A stretch of DNA of 64,000 bases, taken from NCBI GenBank assembly GCA_902488465.1, contig CABTWE010000001.1, positions 1 through 64,000 on the forward strand, given 5' to 3'. Under the pieces are notes generated by a model, which worked only from the letters and a program-made list of their open reading frames with translations, had not been told where the DNA came from and searched no databases. This document shows positions 53,849 through 61,893 of the stretch, one piece after another. This stretch comes from an uncultured Tissierellia bacterium. Its GTDB lineage: Bacteria; Bacillota; Clostridia; Tissierellales; Peptoniphilaceae. The position numbers were made by a program, and so were the translations under genes. Each line of letters opens with the position of its first letter. Position 1 is the first letter of the stretch.

Positions 53849-54837
53849 TACATCCCCCTCAAAAATCCTATTTTTTCATAAACTCTTTCAAGTGTTTTTG
53901 ATGCAACTTCTCTAGCTCTTATCATTCCATCATGTGCAACTTCAATCAGATAATCCTCGTTTTGTAAAAACTCATTTGTCTTATCTCTAACCGGGCCGAT
54001 TGAGTTTTCGACCGCTTCAATTACAGCTTTTTTCAAATCTCCATAACCTTTTCCTTCAAATTTTGATAGAATATCTTCCATCTTTTCATCTGTGCAGGAT
54101 TGATATATTTCAAGAAGATTTGAAACTCCCGGCTGATCTTCCGAATAATTTATTTCTCCAACAGAGTCGGTGACCGCTCTATTGATTTTCTTTTTTATAT
54201 CTTTGTATTCTTCAAGAAGAAGTATATATGCAGCAGGATTCGGATCAGATTTGCTCATCTTAATTGTCGGATCTTGTAAACTCTTTATCCTGTTGCCCAT
54301 CTTTCCGATAAGTGGTTCCGGCATAACAAAAGTGTCTCCGTATATTCCGTTAAATCTTTCCGCAATATCCCTTGTGATTTCAACGTGTTGCTTTTGGTCA
54401 TCTCCGACCGGCACAAGGTCTGTGTCGTAAAGAAGAATATCAGCCGCCATCAAAATCGGATAACAGTAAAGGCCTGCATTTGCCCTTTCTTCATTATCTT
54501 TTATTTTACTCTTAAATTGGTGCATTCTATTCAGTTGCCCGAGAGATGTATAGGTGTGAAGAGCCCAACCAAGCTCTGCATGTTCTGGTACATGACTGTT
54601 TACGTATATAATGGACTTTTTCGGGTCAAGACCGTTTGCGAGATAAATAGCTATAAGTTTTTTTGACCTTTCTCTAAGTTTTTCAGGATCTTGTCTTACA
54701 GTTATTGCATGAAGATCCGCAACCCCGAAGAAACATCTATAATCATTTTCTAATTTTTTCCAGTTTCTTAGAGCACCTAAATAATTCCCTATTGTTAAAT
54801 CCCCTGATGGCTGTATAGCACTATAAACTGTTTTCAT
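53848..54837 (-). CDS. trpS: Tryptophanyl-tRNA synthetase
   Basis: This class Ic synthetase has 329 residues. The HIGH-equivalent is in IQPSGDLTIGNYLGALRNW (about 7-25), the tryptophan pocket in LYCYPILMAADILLYDTDLV, and KMSKSDPNPAAY holds the KMSKS loop. It charges tRNA-Trp. It overlaps the start of the purD-purL fusion by one base, so the two are coupled, an unusual pairing. There is no room for a T-box leader in the 34 bases upstream. Confidence 0.97.
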   Translation of the reverse strand: MKTVYSAIQPSGDLTIGNYLGALRNWKKLENDYRCFFGVADLHAITVRQDPEKLRERSKKLIAIYLANGLDPKKSIIYVNSHVPEHAELGWALHTYTSLGQLNRMHQFKSKIKDNEERANAGLYCYPILMAADILLYDTDLVPVGDDQKQHVEITRDIAERFNGIYGDTFVMPEPLIGKMGNRIKSLQDPTIKMSKSDPNPAAYILLLEEYKDIKKKINRAVTDSVGEINYSEDQPGVSNLLEIYQSCTDEKMEDILSKFEGKGYGDLKKAVIEAVENSIGPVRDKTNEFLQNEDYLIEVAHDGMIRAREVASKTLERVYEKIGFLRGM

Positions 54838-54871
54838 AATTCCATCCCTTTCTCTATTTAAAAATTAAAAA

Positions 54872-55735
54872 TTACAATTCGTCATAAGGCACACTGAATG
54901 TGTCTCCTTGTGAAAGATCGCCCGCTTCATATCCGCGTTTAAACCATCTTTCCCTTTGTTCTGCAGTTCCATGTGTAAAAGAATCCGGAACAACAGCACC
55001 TTGATATTTCTTTTGAAGCGTATCGTCCCCGACTGCAGCTGTCGCATTTATCGCTTCCATCAGATCTCCCTTTTCGAGATATCCAGCTTCATCTTCCCAT
55101 CGTGCAAATACTCCTGCAAGATAGTCCGCTTGAAGTTCTATTGCTACGGAAATTTTGTTGTATTCTGTTTCTGAAAGAGTTTGTCTTTTTGATTGTTGTT
55201 CTCTCATTATTCCCAGCATATTTTGAACATGGTGTCCAACTTCGTGCGCAACTACATATGCAATTGCAAAGTCTCCCTGTGCTCCCAAGTTTTTACTAAG
55301 CTCGTCGAAAAAGTCCAAGTCCATGTATAGTTTTTGGTCTCCCGGACAATAAAAAGGTCCGGCTTGTGCAGATTGAACTCCACATGCGCTCTTTACAGCA
55401 CCGTGAAATATATGCATAACAGGTTCTTCATAAGTTAATCCGTTGTCTTCAAAAATTTTCTTCCATACATCTTCGGTATCTTTTAAAACAACACTTAAAA
55501 ATTCCATTTTTTCTTCATCGGCCGCTGTCGGTTCATAATTTGAGGAAACACTTGGTCCGCCACCGGTTATCATATCCAAAGGATTTCCACCCATAATTAA
55601 ATATAAAACCGCAACTATAATTAGTCCAAGTCCACCCATTCTAAATCCGCCGGTTGGCCTAAAACCACCACCGCCGGAATAACTTCTTCTTCCGTCTTCA
55701 ATATTCGAGCTACCTTCTCTTCCACGCCACTTCAT
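54872..55735 (-). CDS. Neutral zinc metallopeptidase, YpfJ family
   Basis: The protein is 287 residues from the ATG at 55735. I choose it because GGAGG lies 8 bases before it, and MKWRGREGSSNIEDGR is the typical family start. The family pattern continues with a Gly-rich linker, one membrane segment (about 36-52, GLGLIIVAVLYLIMGGN) and the zinc motif VVAHEVGHHVQNMLG (HExxH). ELQADYLAGVFAR gives the third ligand region. It is probably anchored with the peptidase domain outside. Substrates of this family are unknown. Confidence 0.92.
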   Translation of the reverse strand: MKWRGREGSSNIEDGRRSYSGGGGFRPTGGFRMGGLGLIIVAVLYLIMGGNPLDMITGGGPSVSSNYEPTAADEEKMEFLSVVLKDTEDVWKKIFEDNGLTYEEPVMHIFHGAVKSACGVQSAQAGPFYCPGDQKLYMDLDFFDELSKNLGAQGDFAIAYVVAHEVGHHVQNMLGIMREQQSKRQTLSETEYNKISVAIELQADYLAGVFARWEDEAGYLEKGDLMEAINATAAVGDDTLQKKYQGAVVPDSFTHGTAEQRERWFKRGYEAGDLSQGDTFSVPYDEL

Positions 55736-55752
55736 AACAAAACCTCCATATT

Positions 55753-56283
55753 TTAATTCCACATAATTGTGTTTTTCTTGATGCTATAACATATAAACGG
55801 TACAAATATAACACAAAAAATCATTCCAACAACTTCATTACTTAAATGACTTATCAAAAATTCATTAAAAATTCCTTTTTTCAAAATCAAATCATATAAA
55901 ATAAATCCTGCCGTAAAGAATGAAATACGCCCGATTACTACCGCAAAAAAACTTGAAAGAAGTTCATTGTTGTAGAAGATATTTTTTATAAAGCTAATTA
56001 AATAACTGCCCACAAAAATTTCTGCCACAAACGGTAAATAATCAATTGTGCTTTCGAGCTTATATCCATTTAGAAAAACCAAAATTGCACTCGACACTAT
56101 CAAGTGAATCAATAGCACAGTTTTTCCTACAAGAAAAGCCATCAAATATGAGATTACACAAATGCCCAAAAATTTGACGGCCATACCGTTTAAAAATTTA
56201 TTTGATAAAATCGCGAGGATTGCACTAAAAAAAATGCCCAAAAATAAAACTATAATATTTTCTTTTAAAGCTGATTCTTTCAT
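55753..56283 (-). CDS. Small polytopic membrane protein, possibly an ECF S component
   Basis: This protein has 176 residues from the ATG at 56283, chosen for the GGAGG 6 bases before it. Five or six hydrophobic segments cover nearly all of it (about 10-28, 32-55, 58-75, 85-104, 115-135, 148-168). The size and layout resemble the substrate-binding S component of ECF vitamin transporters or a small VanZ-type protein, but no motif decides it. It lies 17 bases upstream of the zinc peptidase and is probably in the same transcript as trpS and purD-purL. Confidence 0.6.
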   Translation of the reverse strand: MKESALKENIIVLFLGIFFSAILAILSNKFLNGMAVKFLGICVISYLMAFLVGKTVLLIHLIVSSAILVFLNGYKLESTIDYLPFVAEIFVGSYLISFIKNIFYNNELLSSFFAVVIGRISFFTAGFILYDLILKKGIFNEFLISHLSNEVVGMIFCVIFVPFICYSIKKNTIMWN

Positions 56284-56354
56284 AGCAACCTCCATAATTT
56301 ATTATATCATATTTATACATTTTTTTCGAGTCATTAGAGTCACTAATGGCAAAA

Positions 56355-56390
56355 AAATAAACCGAAAACAATAACTTCGGTCCATTTTTT
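56355..56390 (-). terminator. Terminator after the CYTH gene
   Basis: ACCGAA (56361-56366) and TTCGGT (56376-56381) form the core of a stem within AAATAAACCGAA...TTCGGTCCATTTTTTT, flanked by A and T runs. Read on the minus strand it ends the pfkB-like to CYTH operon. Confidence 0.7.
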
Positions 56391-56393
56391 TAT

Positions 56394-56909
56394 TTATAAT
56401 GATTTTAAATCATCTCTTAGTTCTTTGATTGATTTTGTAGAAATATGTTCTTCAGAAATTCCAAGTCGATCAATTATATCTTGAAGAGCTTGAGTCGACT
56501 TTGCTTCAATCTCCATATAAGGATATGGATAAACTTCTTCACTCCACTTATCGATGTCGAACACAAAATCGTCAAGGACATATTTTATTCTTTTCTTTGA
56601 CTCCGAGGTATATCTTATGCCAAGTCTGTCTGCAATTTTTAAAAATGTTTTCGGCTCAGAAATTTCTGTAGTTAATTCACTACTTACTCTCGCATTTTGC
56701 GACGAGCTTATCTCTTTTAAAGTGAAATATCCTTTGCCGCCAACTTCTCGGAGTCTCAAAAATGATTCTCCCTCCGTTTTTGCATCCAAAAATCTGTGAT
56801 TGACTTGCTCTTCTGTTGAAATCTTCTTTGCTCCGATTTTCTCGACCATATTTATATAATCCTGAATCTCGAAACCAAGAACTTTTACTTCTATTTCTTT
56901 TTCGAGCAT
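56394..56909 (-). CDS. CYTH-domain triphosphate-binding protein
   Basis: This 171-residue CYTH protein starts with the defining ExExK motif, EKEIEVKV (residues 3-10). Alternating charged strands follow, such as SFLRLREVGGKGYFTLKE, RIKYVLDDFVFDIDKW and YPYMEIEAKS, and line a triphosphate tunnel. Members include class IV adenylate cyclases and thiamine or inorganic triphosphatases. A triphosphatase is the more common bacterial activity, but the sequence does not settle it. It lies 5 bases after nagB and ends its operon. Confidence 0.9.
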   Translation of the reverse strand: MLEKEIEVKVLGFEIQDYINMVEKIGAKKISTEEQVNHRFLDAKTEGESFLRLREVGGKGYFTLKEISSSQNARVSSELTTEISEPKTFLKIADRLGIRYTSESKKRIKYVLDDFVFDIDKWSEEVYPYPYMEIEAKSTQALQDIIDRLGISEEHISTKSIKELRDDLKSL

Positions 56910-56914
56910 TGAAC

Positions 56915-57643
56915 TTATTTATCCAATTCTTCTTTTATATCTTCGTCGATATAAATGGTAACATTTTTATGCAATTTAAGGAATGTTACCGGGCAATCAG
57001 TCGTGACTTTATCATCACATAAAAGCTTTTTAATAGCGTCAGCTTTTTTCTTTCCGCTTGCCAAAAGGATTATTTCCTTTGCTTGAAGAATCGTTCCCAT
57101 CCCCATTGATATTGCATATTTAGGCACTTCTTCTTCATTGTTGAAGAATCTTGAATTTGCGTGAATAGTGGATTGTGTTAGCTTAACAATTCCTGTTTTA
57201 CCATTCAGTTCCGGTGCAGGTTCATTAAATGCAATGTGTCCATTTTCACCAATTCCCAAAACTTGAATGTCTTGACAACCGAGCTTTTGAACGAGCTTTT
57301 CATATTCTTCGCCTGCATTTAGATCGTGTTCATCTTTTGCTTTTGGAACAAATGTCTTTGATTTGTCAATGTCAACTTTATCAAAAAGATTGTCATCCAT
57401 AAATCTTCTGTAACTTTCTTTGTGGCCTTCCGGAAGTCCAATGTATTCATCGAGGTTTACACTGGTCTTATCCTTAAAAGAAATTCTGCCTTCCTTATTT
57501 GCTTTTATTAATTCATTATATAATCCTAACGGAGTACTTCCAGTTGCAAGACCTAAAACTTTTATTTCGTTCCAGTTTTCAATCATTTGTTCAGCTGCGA
57601 GCTTTGACATATCGTCATAATTTTTACCTACTACAAGTTTCAT
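56915..57643 (-). CDS. nagB: Glucosamine-6-phosphate deaminase
   Basis: NagB converts glucosamine 6-phosphate to fructose 6-phosphate and ammonia. The 242 residues are the short Gram-positive form without the allosteric enteric tail. Motifs are LGLATGSTPLGLYNEL, SVNLDEYIGLPEGHKES and VLGIGENGHIAFNEPA. No nagA or transporter is nearby. AAGGAGG precedes the ATG, and the neighbours appear unrelated in function. Confidence 0.96.
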   Translation of the reverse strand: MKLVVGKNYDDMSKLAAEQMIENWNEIKVLGLATGSTPLGLYNELIKANKEGRISFKDKTSVNLDEYIGLPEGHKESYRRFMDDNLFDKVDIDKSKTFVPKAKDEHDLNAGEEYEKLVQKLGCQDIQVLGIGENGHIAFNEPAPELNGKTGIVKLTQSTIHANSRFFNNEEEVPKYAISMGMGTILQAKEIILLASGKKKADAIKKLLCDDKVTTDCPVTFLKLHKNVTIYIDEDIKEELDK

Positions 57644-57648
57644 AGTTG

Positions 57649-58332
57649 TTACCTCCTTATGATAACAGGTGTGAAATTGATAAAATCACAGGATGTTAAA
57701 AAATATTCAACTCCATTAATGTTTCCTTCAACAGCATTTTGATGCCCATTTGCATGAAGATGTCCATAGATACAGACTTCAACATTATACTCTTCAAGGA
57801 TTTTTGCGTACACATTCGGTTGCTTATTATTGTCGAATGGCGGATAATGAAGCATTGCGATTATCGGCCTTCCACTTTTACAAGTGTCAAGGCTGAGCTT
57901 TAATCTTATAATTTCTCTATCCGTAATTTTTTTATCATTTTCTTCGTACTCTTTAGAAGTGTCATCGAGCCAAATTCTCGAACCTGCAATCTCATAACCT
58001 TCGACGCTGTATGAATTATTTTGTAAGAACTTTATTGTCTTAAGATTCAAATCATTCATCTTTTTTAAACCGGACCACCAATAATCGTGATTGCCCCTTG
58101 ATAAAATCTTTTTTCCAGGTAGCGAATCGAGAAATTCCAAATCAGGAATTGCCTCTTCCAATTTCATAGCCCAGCTTATATCCCCGGCAACAAGAACAGT
58201 GTCCTCATCTTTAACTATACGCTCCCAATTCAATTGAATCTTTTGTTTATGATCAATCCAACTGTCTGAAAAAACATCCATAGGTTTGTTTTTCCCGCCG
58301 TCAAGATGTGTATCGGAAAGCGCATAAATCAA
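57649..58332 (-). CDS. Calcineurin-like metallophosphoesterase
   Basis: The 227 residues carry the five phosphoesterase motifs: ALSDTHLDG, AGDISWAM, LSRGNHDYWW, MLHYPP and YGHLHANGHQN. These bind two metals. The type is the uncharacterised YmdB-unrelated, cytosolic phosphohydrolase often found in clostridia. The substrate cannot be inferred. It overlaps the YhaN-like gene by 4 bases. Confidence 0.9.
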   Translation of the reverse strand: MIYALSDTHLDGGKNKPMDVFSDSWIDHKQKIQLNWERIVKDEDTVLVAGDISWAMKLEEAIPDLEFLDSLPGKKILSRGNHDYWWSGLKKMNDLNLKTIKFLQNNSYSVEGYEIAGSRIWLDDTSKEYEENDKKITDREIIRLKLSLDTCKSGRPIIAMLHYPPFDNNKQPNVYAKILEEYNVEVCIYGHLHANGHQNAVEGNINGVEYFLTSCDFINFTPVIIRR

Positions 58333-59924
58333 ATAATCACCTCGTTTATATTATAATATTTTTGATTTATTATGTCCAATAATCTCTTATTGGATGTAAA
58401 ATACATTATCTGCTTTTTACTTGAAATATTATACAATATCTCAGCAATTTTTTCCAGTCTTTCATCATCAACATATAAAAATGCATCATCTAAAACAATA
58501 AAATCTTTATCTGTCAAAAACTCGTTAAATGCAAGCTTTAATGAAAAAATCGCAACTTCCAAAGTGCCTGATGAAAAATTTTTTTCGCTCATTCTCCTCT
58601 CTCTATCTAAAAAGAAATCCAGCTTGTCACTTATGAGCAGGTCATTTTTTCCCGTGATATTAAAATAGATATCTTGAGCTCTGTTTATAATCATAGTCTT
58701 TGGAGCTTTTTTCTTTTCTATTTTTAAAAATTCGAGTGCTTCAACTGTGAGTTCATTGACAAAATACGCTCTATCCATAATTTCATTCTCTCTTTTTAAA
58801 ACAGAAAGCCTGTCCTTTAGGTATAATGTATTTTCTGATACTTTCATTATATTATCAAGCTGTCCTTCCAAAAACGAAAGTTCTTTTTGAAGTTCCATTT
58901 TCGAATCATTTATTTCTTTAATTTTTGAATTTACAATTGAAATCTCTCCGAAAACATCTTGTATTTCTTCTTCGTTTTTTTCGTTGCTTCCTGATTTTTT
59001 TATTCTACTTAAAATTGATAAAGTAATAAAAATTACAGCAACAATACTTAACGGCCAAAAATATTCATCCAAATTAAAAGCATATCGCATTATAAATGCT
59101 CCAAATAAAGAAACAATAGAAAGAGTCGGATACAAAATTTTACTGGACTTCTTTTTTAAAGCCGAGTCTACACTTGTTTTATAAATTTCATCTTTTAGTC
59201 CTTCCAGCTTCGTTTCCCGTCTATAAAGTTTTAAAAGCCTTGCATCATGTTTTCTTATTTCATTATTTATTTCATCGGTTTTAATCTTTTTCTTAGAGCT
59301 TTGAATAAGAGCCTCTTCCCCGGCACTTATTTCATCCTCTAAATTTGAAATTTCATTTTTTATTCTTGGCCTTTTCTTTTGCCAAGAACGATCGCTACCC
59401 AAGTCTTCATTTTCTTTTTTTATATTCTTTATCGCCTTTGAAACAATGTCTTCATCCATTTCATCCTTTAGAATTAAAAATCCTAAATCTCCGACATCTT
59501 TATTTGTTGTATCAATATAGAAAAATCTCCTGAATGTTTCACTGTCAACATTTAAAAAATCATTACCAGGCGTCAGGATTTTATTTGTAAGAGAAAATTT
59601 TTCCGTTATATCGTTATTTCTCTCATCAAACACTCTGCATGTTTCCGTGCCTAGATTACGCTCTACAAGATATTCCATATCGTCTGAGCATAGTTTCATG
59701 CTCACAATAGATGAGCCGCCGGTATACGTTTCAAAGTCATCTACATATGATTTTCTAAGTGTTTTTCCATCAAGAAATCCATAAAGAACTGCGTCAATAC
59801 TCGATCTTAAGGTAGTCTTTCCGGCCTCATTCTTTCCATAAATTAAATTTAATCCGTTGTCAAAATTAAAACTTCTGTCTTTGTATGCTCCAAATTCAAT
59901 TAATCGTATATTTTTTATTATCAT
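58329..59924 (-). CDS. SbcC/YhaN-like ATPase, compact, with central membrane segments
   Basis: This 531-residue ABC-class ATPase of the SMC/Rad50 type has Walker A YGKNEAGKTTLRSSID (about 29-44). The C-terminal signature is FSSGTLEVAIFSLK and Walker B is KDFIVLDDAFLYVDD. Coiled coil lies between. Two hydrophobic stretches inside the coil (about residues 262-283 and 286-304) predict a membrane hairpin, as in Bacillus YhaN. It is only about half the length of YhaN (near 960), so the coils are short. It is coupled to the nuclease-like partner (4-base overlap). It probably acts on DNA ends at the membrane, but this is inference from SbcCD. Confidence 0.85.
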   Translation of the reverse strand: MIIKNIRLIEFGAYKDRSFNFDNGLNLIYGKNEAGKTTLRSSIDAVLYGFLDGKTLRKSYVDDFETYTGGSSIVSMKLCSDDMEYLVERNLGTETCRVFDERNNDITEKFSLTNKILTPGNDFLNVDSETFRRFFYIDTTNKDVGDLGFLILKDEMDEDIVSKAIKNIKKENEDLGSDRSWQKKRPRIKNEISNLEDEISAGEEALIQSSKKKIKTDEINNEIRKHDARLLKLYRRETKLEGLKDEIYKTSVDSALKKKSSKILYPTLSIVSLFGAFIMRYAFNLDEYFWPLSIVAVIFITLSILSRIKKSGSNEKNEEEIQDVFGEISIVNSKIKEINDSKMELQKELSFLEGQLDNIMKVSENTLYLKDRLSVLKRENEIMDRAYFVNELTVEALEFLKIEKKKAPKTMIINRAQDIYFNITGKNDLLISDKLDFFLDRERRMSEKNFSSGTLEVAIFSLKLAFNEFLTDKDFIVLDDAFLYVDDERLEKIAEILYNISSKKQIMYFTSNKRLLDIINQKYYNINEVII

Positions 59925-60958
59925 TTCGTTCCCACCAAATGTTTAATTGCATTTTCGATAACTTCACGTCTTAAATTTTCATCTAAATTCTTTTTATCCA
60001 AAAAACTGACAATGCCTTCAAATATTTCAGAATGTTTTTTCATAAACTCTTCAGTATAAATTCTCTCGTCAATAATCTCAACATATTTATAAATATTGGA
60101 CAACGTTGCTTTTAGGTCATCTGCGTTTATATAAATATTTTTTGAGCCTTTTAGTTTAAGTCTTAAAATGTTTATACCGTTTTCAACTTTTAGATTTTCT
60201 ATAATATCTTCATAGGATAGCCCATCAACATTTATCTCTGTGTCAGTGTATTTTAATTCCGAAAGACGTACAAATTGCAGTTTTAGTTTTTCTTCAATAA
60301 CTCCAAACATTCCACCGTGATCTCCCGTTTCTCCAATCGAAAGCGGCGTAAGACTGCCCGAATAGCATGCGTTTTTCGAAAGTTCCGTCGGCTTATGAAT
60401 ATGCCCGAGTGCAACATAGTCAAACCTATTCAAACTTGATATCGCTACCGGCATATAACTTGGGTCAATAGTTGTACCACTATGAAGAAGCAAAATATTT
60501 CTTTTAGATTTAAACTTTATTGCATCTATTACAGGGACCCTTTCAACAGAATTTGTCCAACTGTGCATATATATTGATAAATCATAATCCGGCAAAACAA
60601 ATTCATCGATTTCATTTGAAAAATTTACTATTATATTTTCCGGAATGTCTACATCTAAGAGAATATTATCCCCGCCGACGAAATCATGGTTGCCAAATAT
60701 AATGAATATTTTTTCTCCGCGAAAACTTTTTAATATTTCAATAAATCTGAGAGCATGTGCTTTTGTAAAATATTCTTTATTAAAAATATCTCCGGTTATA
60801 AAAATAAAATCGATGCTTTTATCATTTGCAAACACAACTGCATTCTGAAGAGTTTTCCACATTTCTTCACGTAAAAAATAGCCATCAAGATAAATATTGT
60901 TCTTAAATGGCTCGCATAAATGTAAATCGCTTATGTGCAAAAAGCTGAATCCCCTCAT
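59921..60958 (-). CDS. SbcD/YhaO-like phosphoesterase
   Basis: The 345-residue Mre11/SbcD-type metallophosphoesterase has FLHISDLHLCEPF, FITGDIFNKEYF, FGNHDFVGG, LLHSGT and YVALGHIHKPTEL. These cover all the metal ligands of the nuclease family. A C-terminal capping region (about 250-345) would bind the ATPase partner. It overlaps both the YhaN-like gene and the PfkB-like gene by 4 bases, so the three are translated together. Confidence 0.9.
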   Translation of the reverse strand: MRGFSFLHISDLHLCEPFKNNIYLDGYFLREEMWKTLQNAVVFANDKSIDFIFITGDIFNKEYFTKAHALRFIEILKSFRGEKIFIIFGNHDFVGGDNILLDVDIPENIIVNFSNEIDEFVLPDYDLSIYMHSWTNSVERVPVIDAIKFKSKRNILLLHSGTTIDPSYMPVAISSLNRFDYVALGHIHKPTELSKNACYSGSLTPLSIGETGDHGGMFGVIEEKLKLQFVRLSELKYTDTEINVDGLSYEDIIENLKVENGINILRLKLKGSKNIYINADDLKATLSNIYKYVEIIDERIYTEEFMKKHSEIFEGIVSFLDKKNLDENLRREVIENAIKHLVGTK

Positions 60959-61800
60959 CTTCTATAAACACCAACCTTAATTTTATTTGACCTTTCAATA
61001 ATATCGCCAATCCTTGAATCAGGTGGCATAACATTTGCAGCTGCAACAAACTGTATTATTGCGTCATTGTCCATATTATTTTGAGATGCAAAAACAATTG
61101 CAAATAGAGTTTTAATAAAATCGGTCTTAATATTTTCAATCAAATAACAAATGCCGGTTTTATAAAAATAAAGCGAATCATCATCAATAATAATCACTCG
61201 CGTGTTGAAATCTTCGACCAAACTATATGAGAAATTTACAAATTCATAATTAGATGTAATTTTAAACGGGCAAAGATCAACTACTTCTTTTTTTGTTAAA
61301 ATAGCAATTGTCGGGTTAAATTTTATATATAGATGTGCTTTCGGTCCGAATATAATAATATTTTTATAGTATTCATTTGCCTTTTTTATAAATTCCGGAG
61401 CAAACTCCATTTCCGAATCAAAAATAGGAAGGACAATATCATTTTCATTGTAAATAGATGTTATGTATTTACTTTTTATTGATCTTATATCATCAAATGT
61501 AAAAACTTGAGATGTTGATTCACCGCTTAAAGTTAAATTACCATTTCTTACAACACCCATAACCCCTGAGTCATCGCGAACATCTATTCTTTCAACCTTA
61601 ACGGAATTTTTGAAGAAATAATTGTAAATTTCCTCGCCAAAATTACCTCCGAGCGCTGCCAGAAGTTTAAAATCGCAATTATAACTTTTCATAAGTTTGT
61701 ACAAGTTTCCCGTTCTTAATTCACACGAAATATCGCATGAATTTTTCCCGTCTTTAAACTCCAATAACAGTTTAGGACTAAGTTCTACCAAAAGTGACAT
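60955..61800 (-). CDS. PfkB-fold protein lacking kinase motifs
   Basis: The 281 residues follow the fold of 1-phosphofructokinase/tagatose-6-phosphate kinase. VELSPKLLLEF stands for the TLNPALD strand, LLAALGGNFGEEIYNYFFKN for the G-x-G-x-x-G region, NDIVLPIFDSEMEFAPEFI for the SGSLPPG segment, and FNPTIAILTKKEVVDL for the KPN..E helix. Expected motifs are broken. GAGD is replaced by IKTD at best (in ENIKTDFIKTLF), the N-terminal GGKGxN is absent, and SGSLP has no match. It is probably a non-catalytic relative. I start at ATG 61800, preceded by GGAGG; a GTG at 61815 is possible. It heads the operon of six genes ending at 56394. Confidence 0.65.
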   Translation of the reverse strand: MSLLVELSPKLLLEFKDGKNSCDISCELRTGNLYKLMKSYNCDFKLLAALGGNFGEEIYNYFFKNSVKVERIDVRDDSGVMGVVRNGNLTLSGESTSQVFTFDDIRSIKSKYITSIYNENDIVLPIFDSEMEFAPEFIKKANEYYKNIIIFGPKAHLYIKFNPTIAILTKKEVVDLCPFKITSNYEFVNFSYSLVEDFNTRVIIIDDDSLYFYKTGICYLIENIKTDFIKTLFAIVFASQNNMDNDAIIQFVAAANVMPPDSRIGDIIERSNKIKVGVYRR

Positions 61801-61871
61801 AAATCTTTCCTCCACTTTTATTTTTACCCATTTTTTAATCTTTTACTCTTTAAATTCTGCTAAAAATAGGA

Positions 61872-61877
61872 TATAAT
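61872..61877 (+). promoter_or_regulatory. -10 box of the amidohydrolase-like gene
   Basis: TATAAT (61872-61877) with TTTAAA 17 bases upstream (61849-61854). The expected start near 61884 leaves only about ten bases before the ATG, including GGTGAAG. The transcript would be almost leaderless. Confidence 0.6.
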
Positions 61878-61893
61878 AATATGTGGTGAAGAT

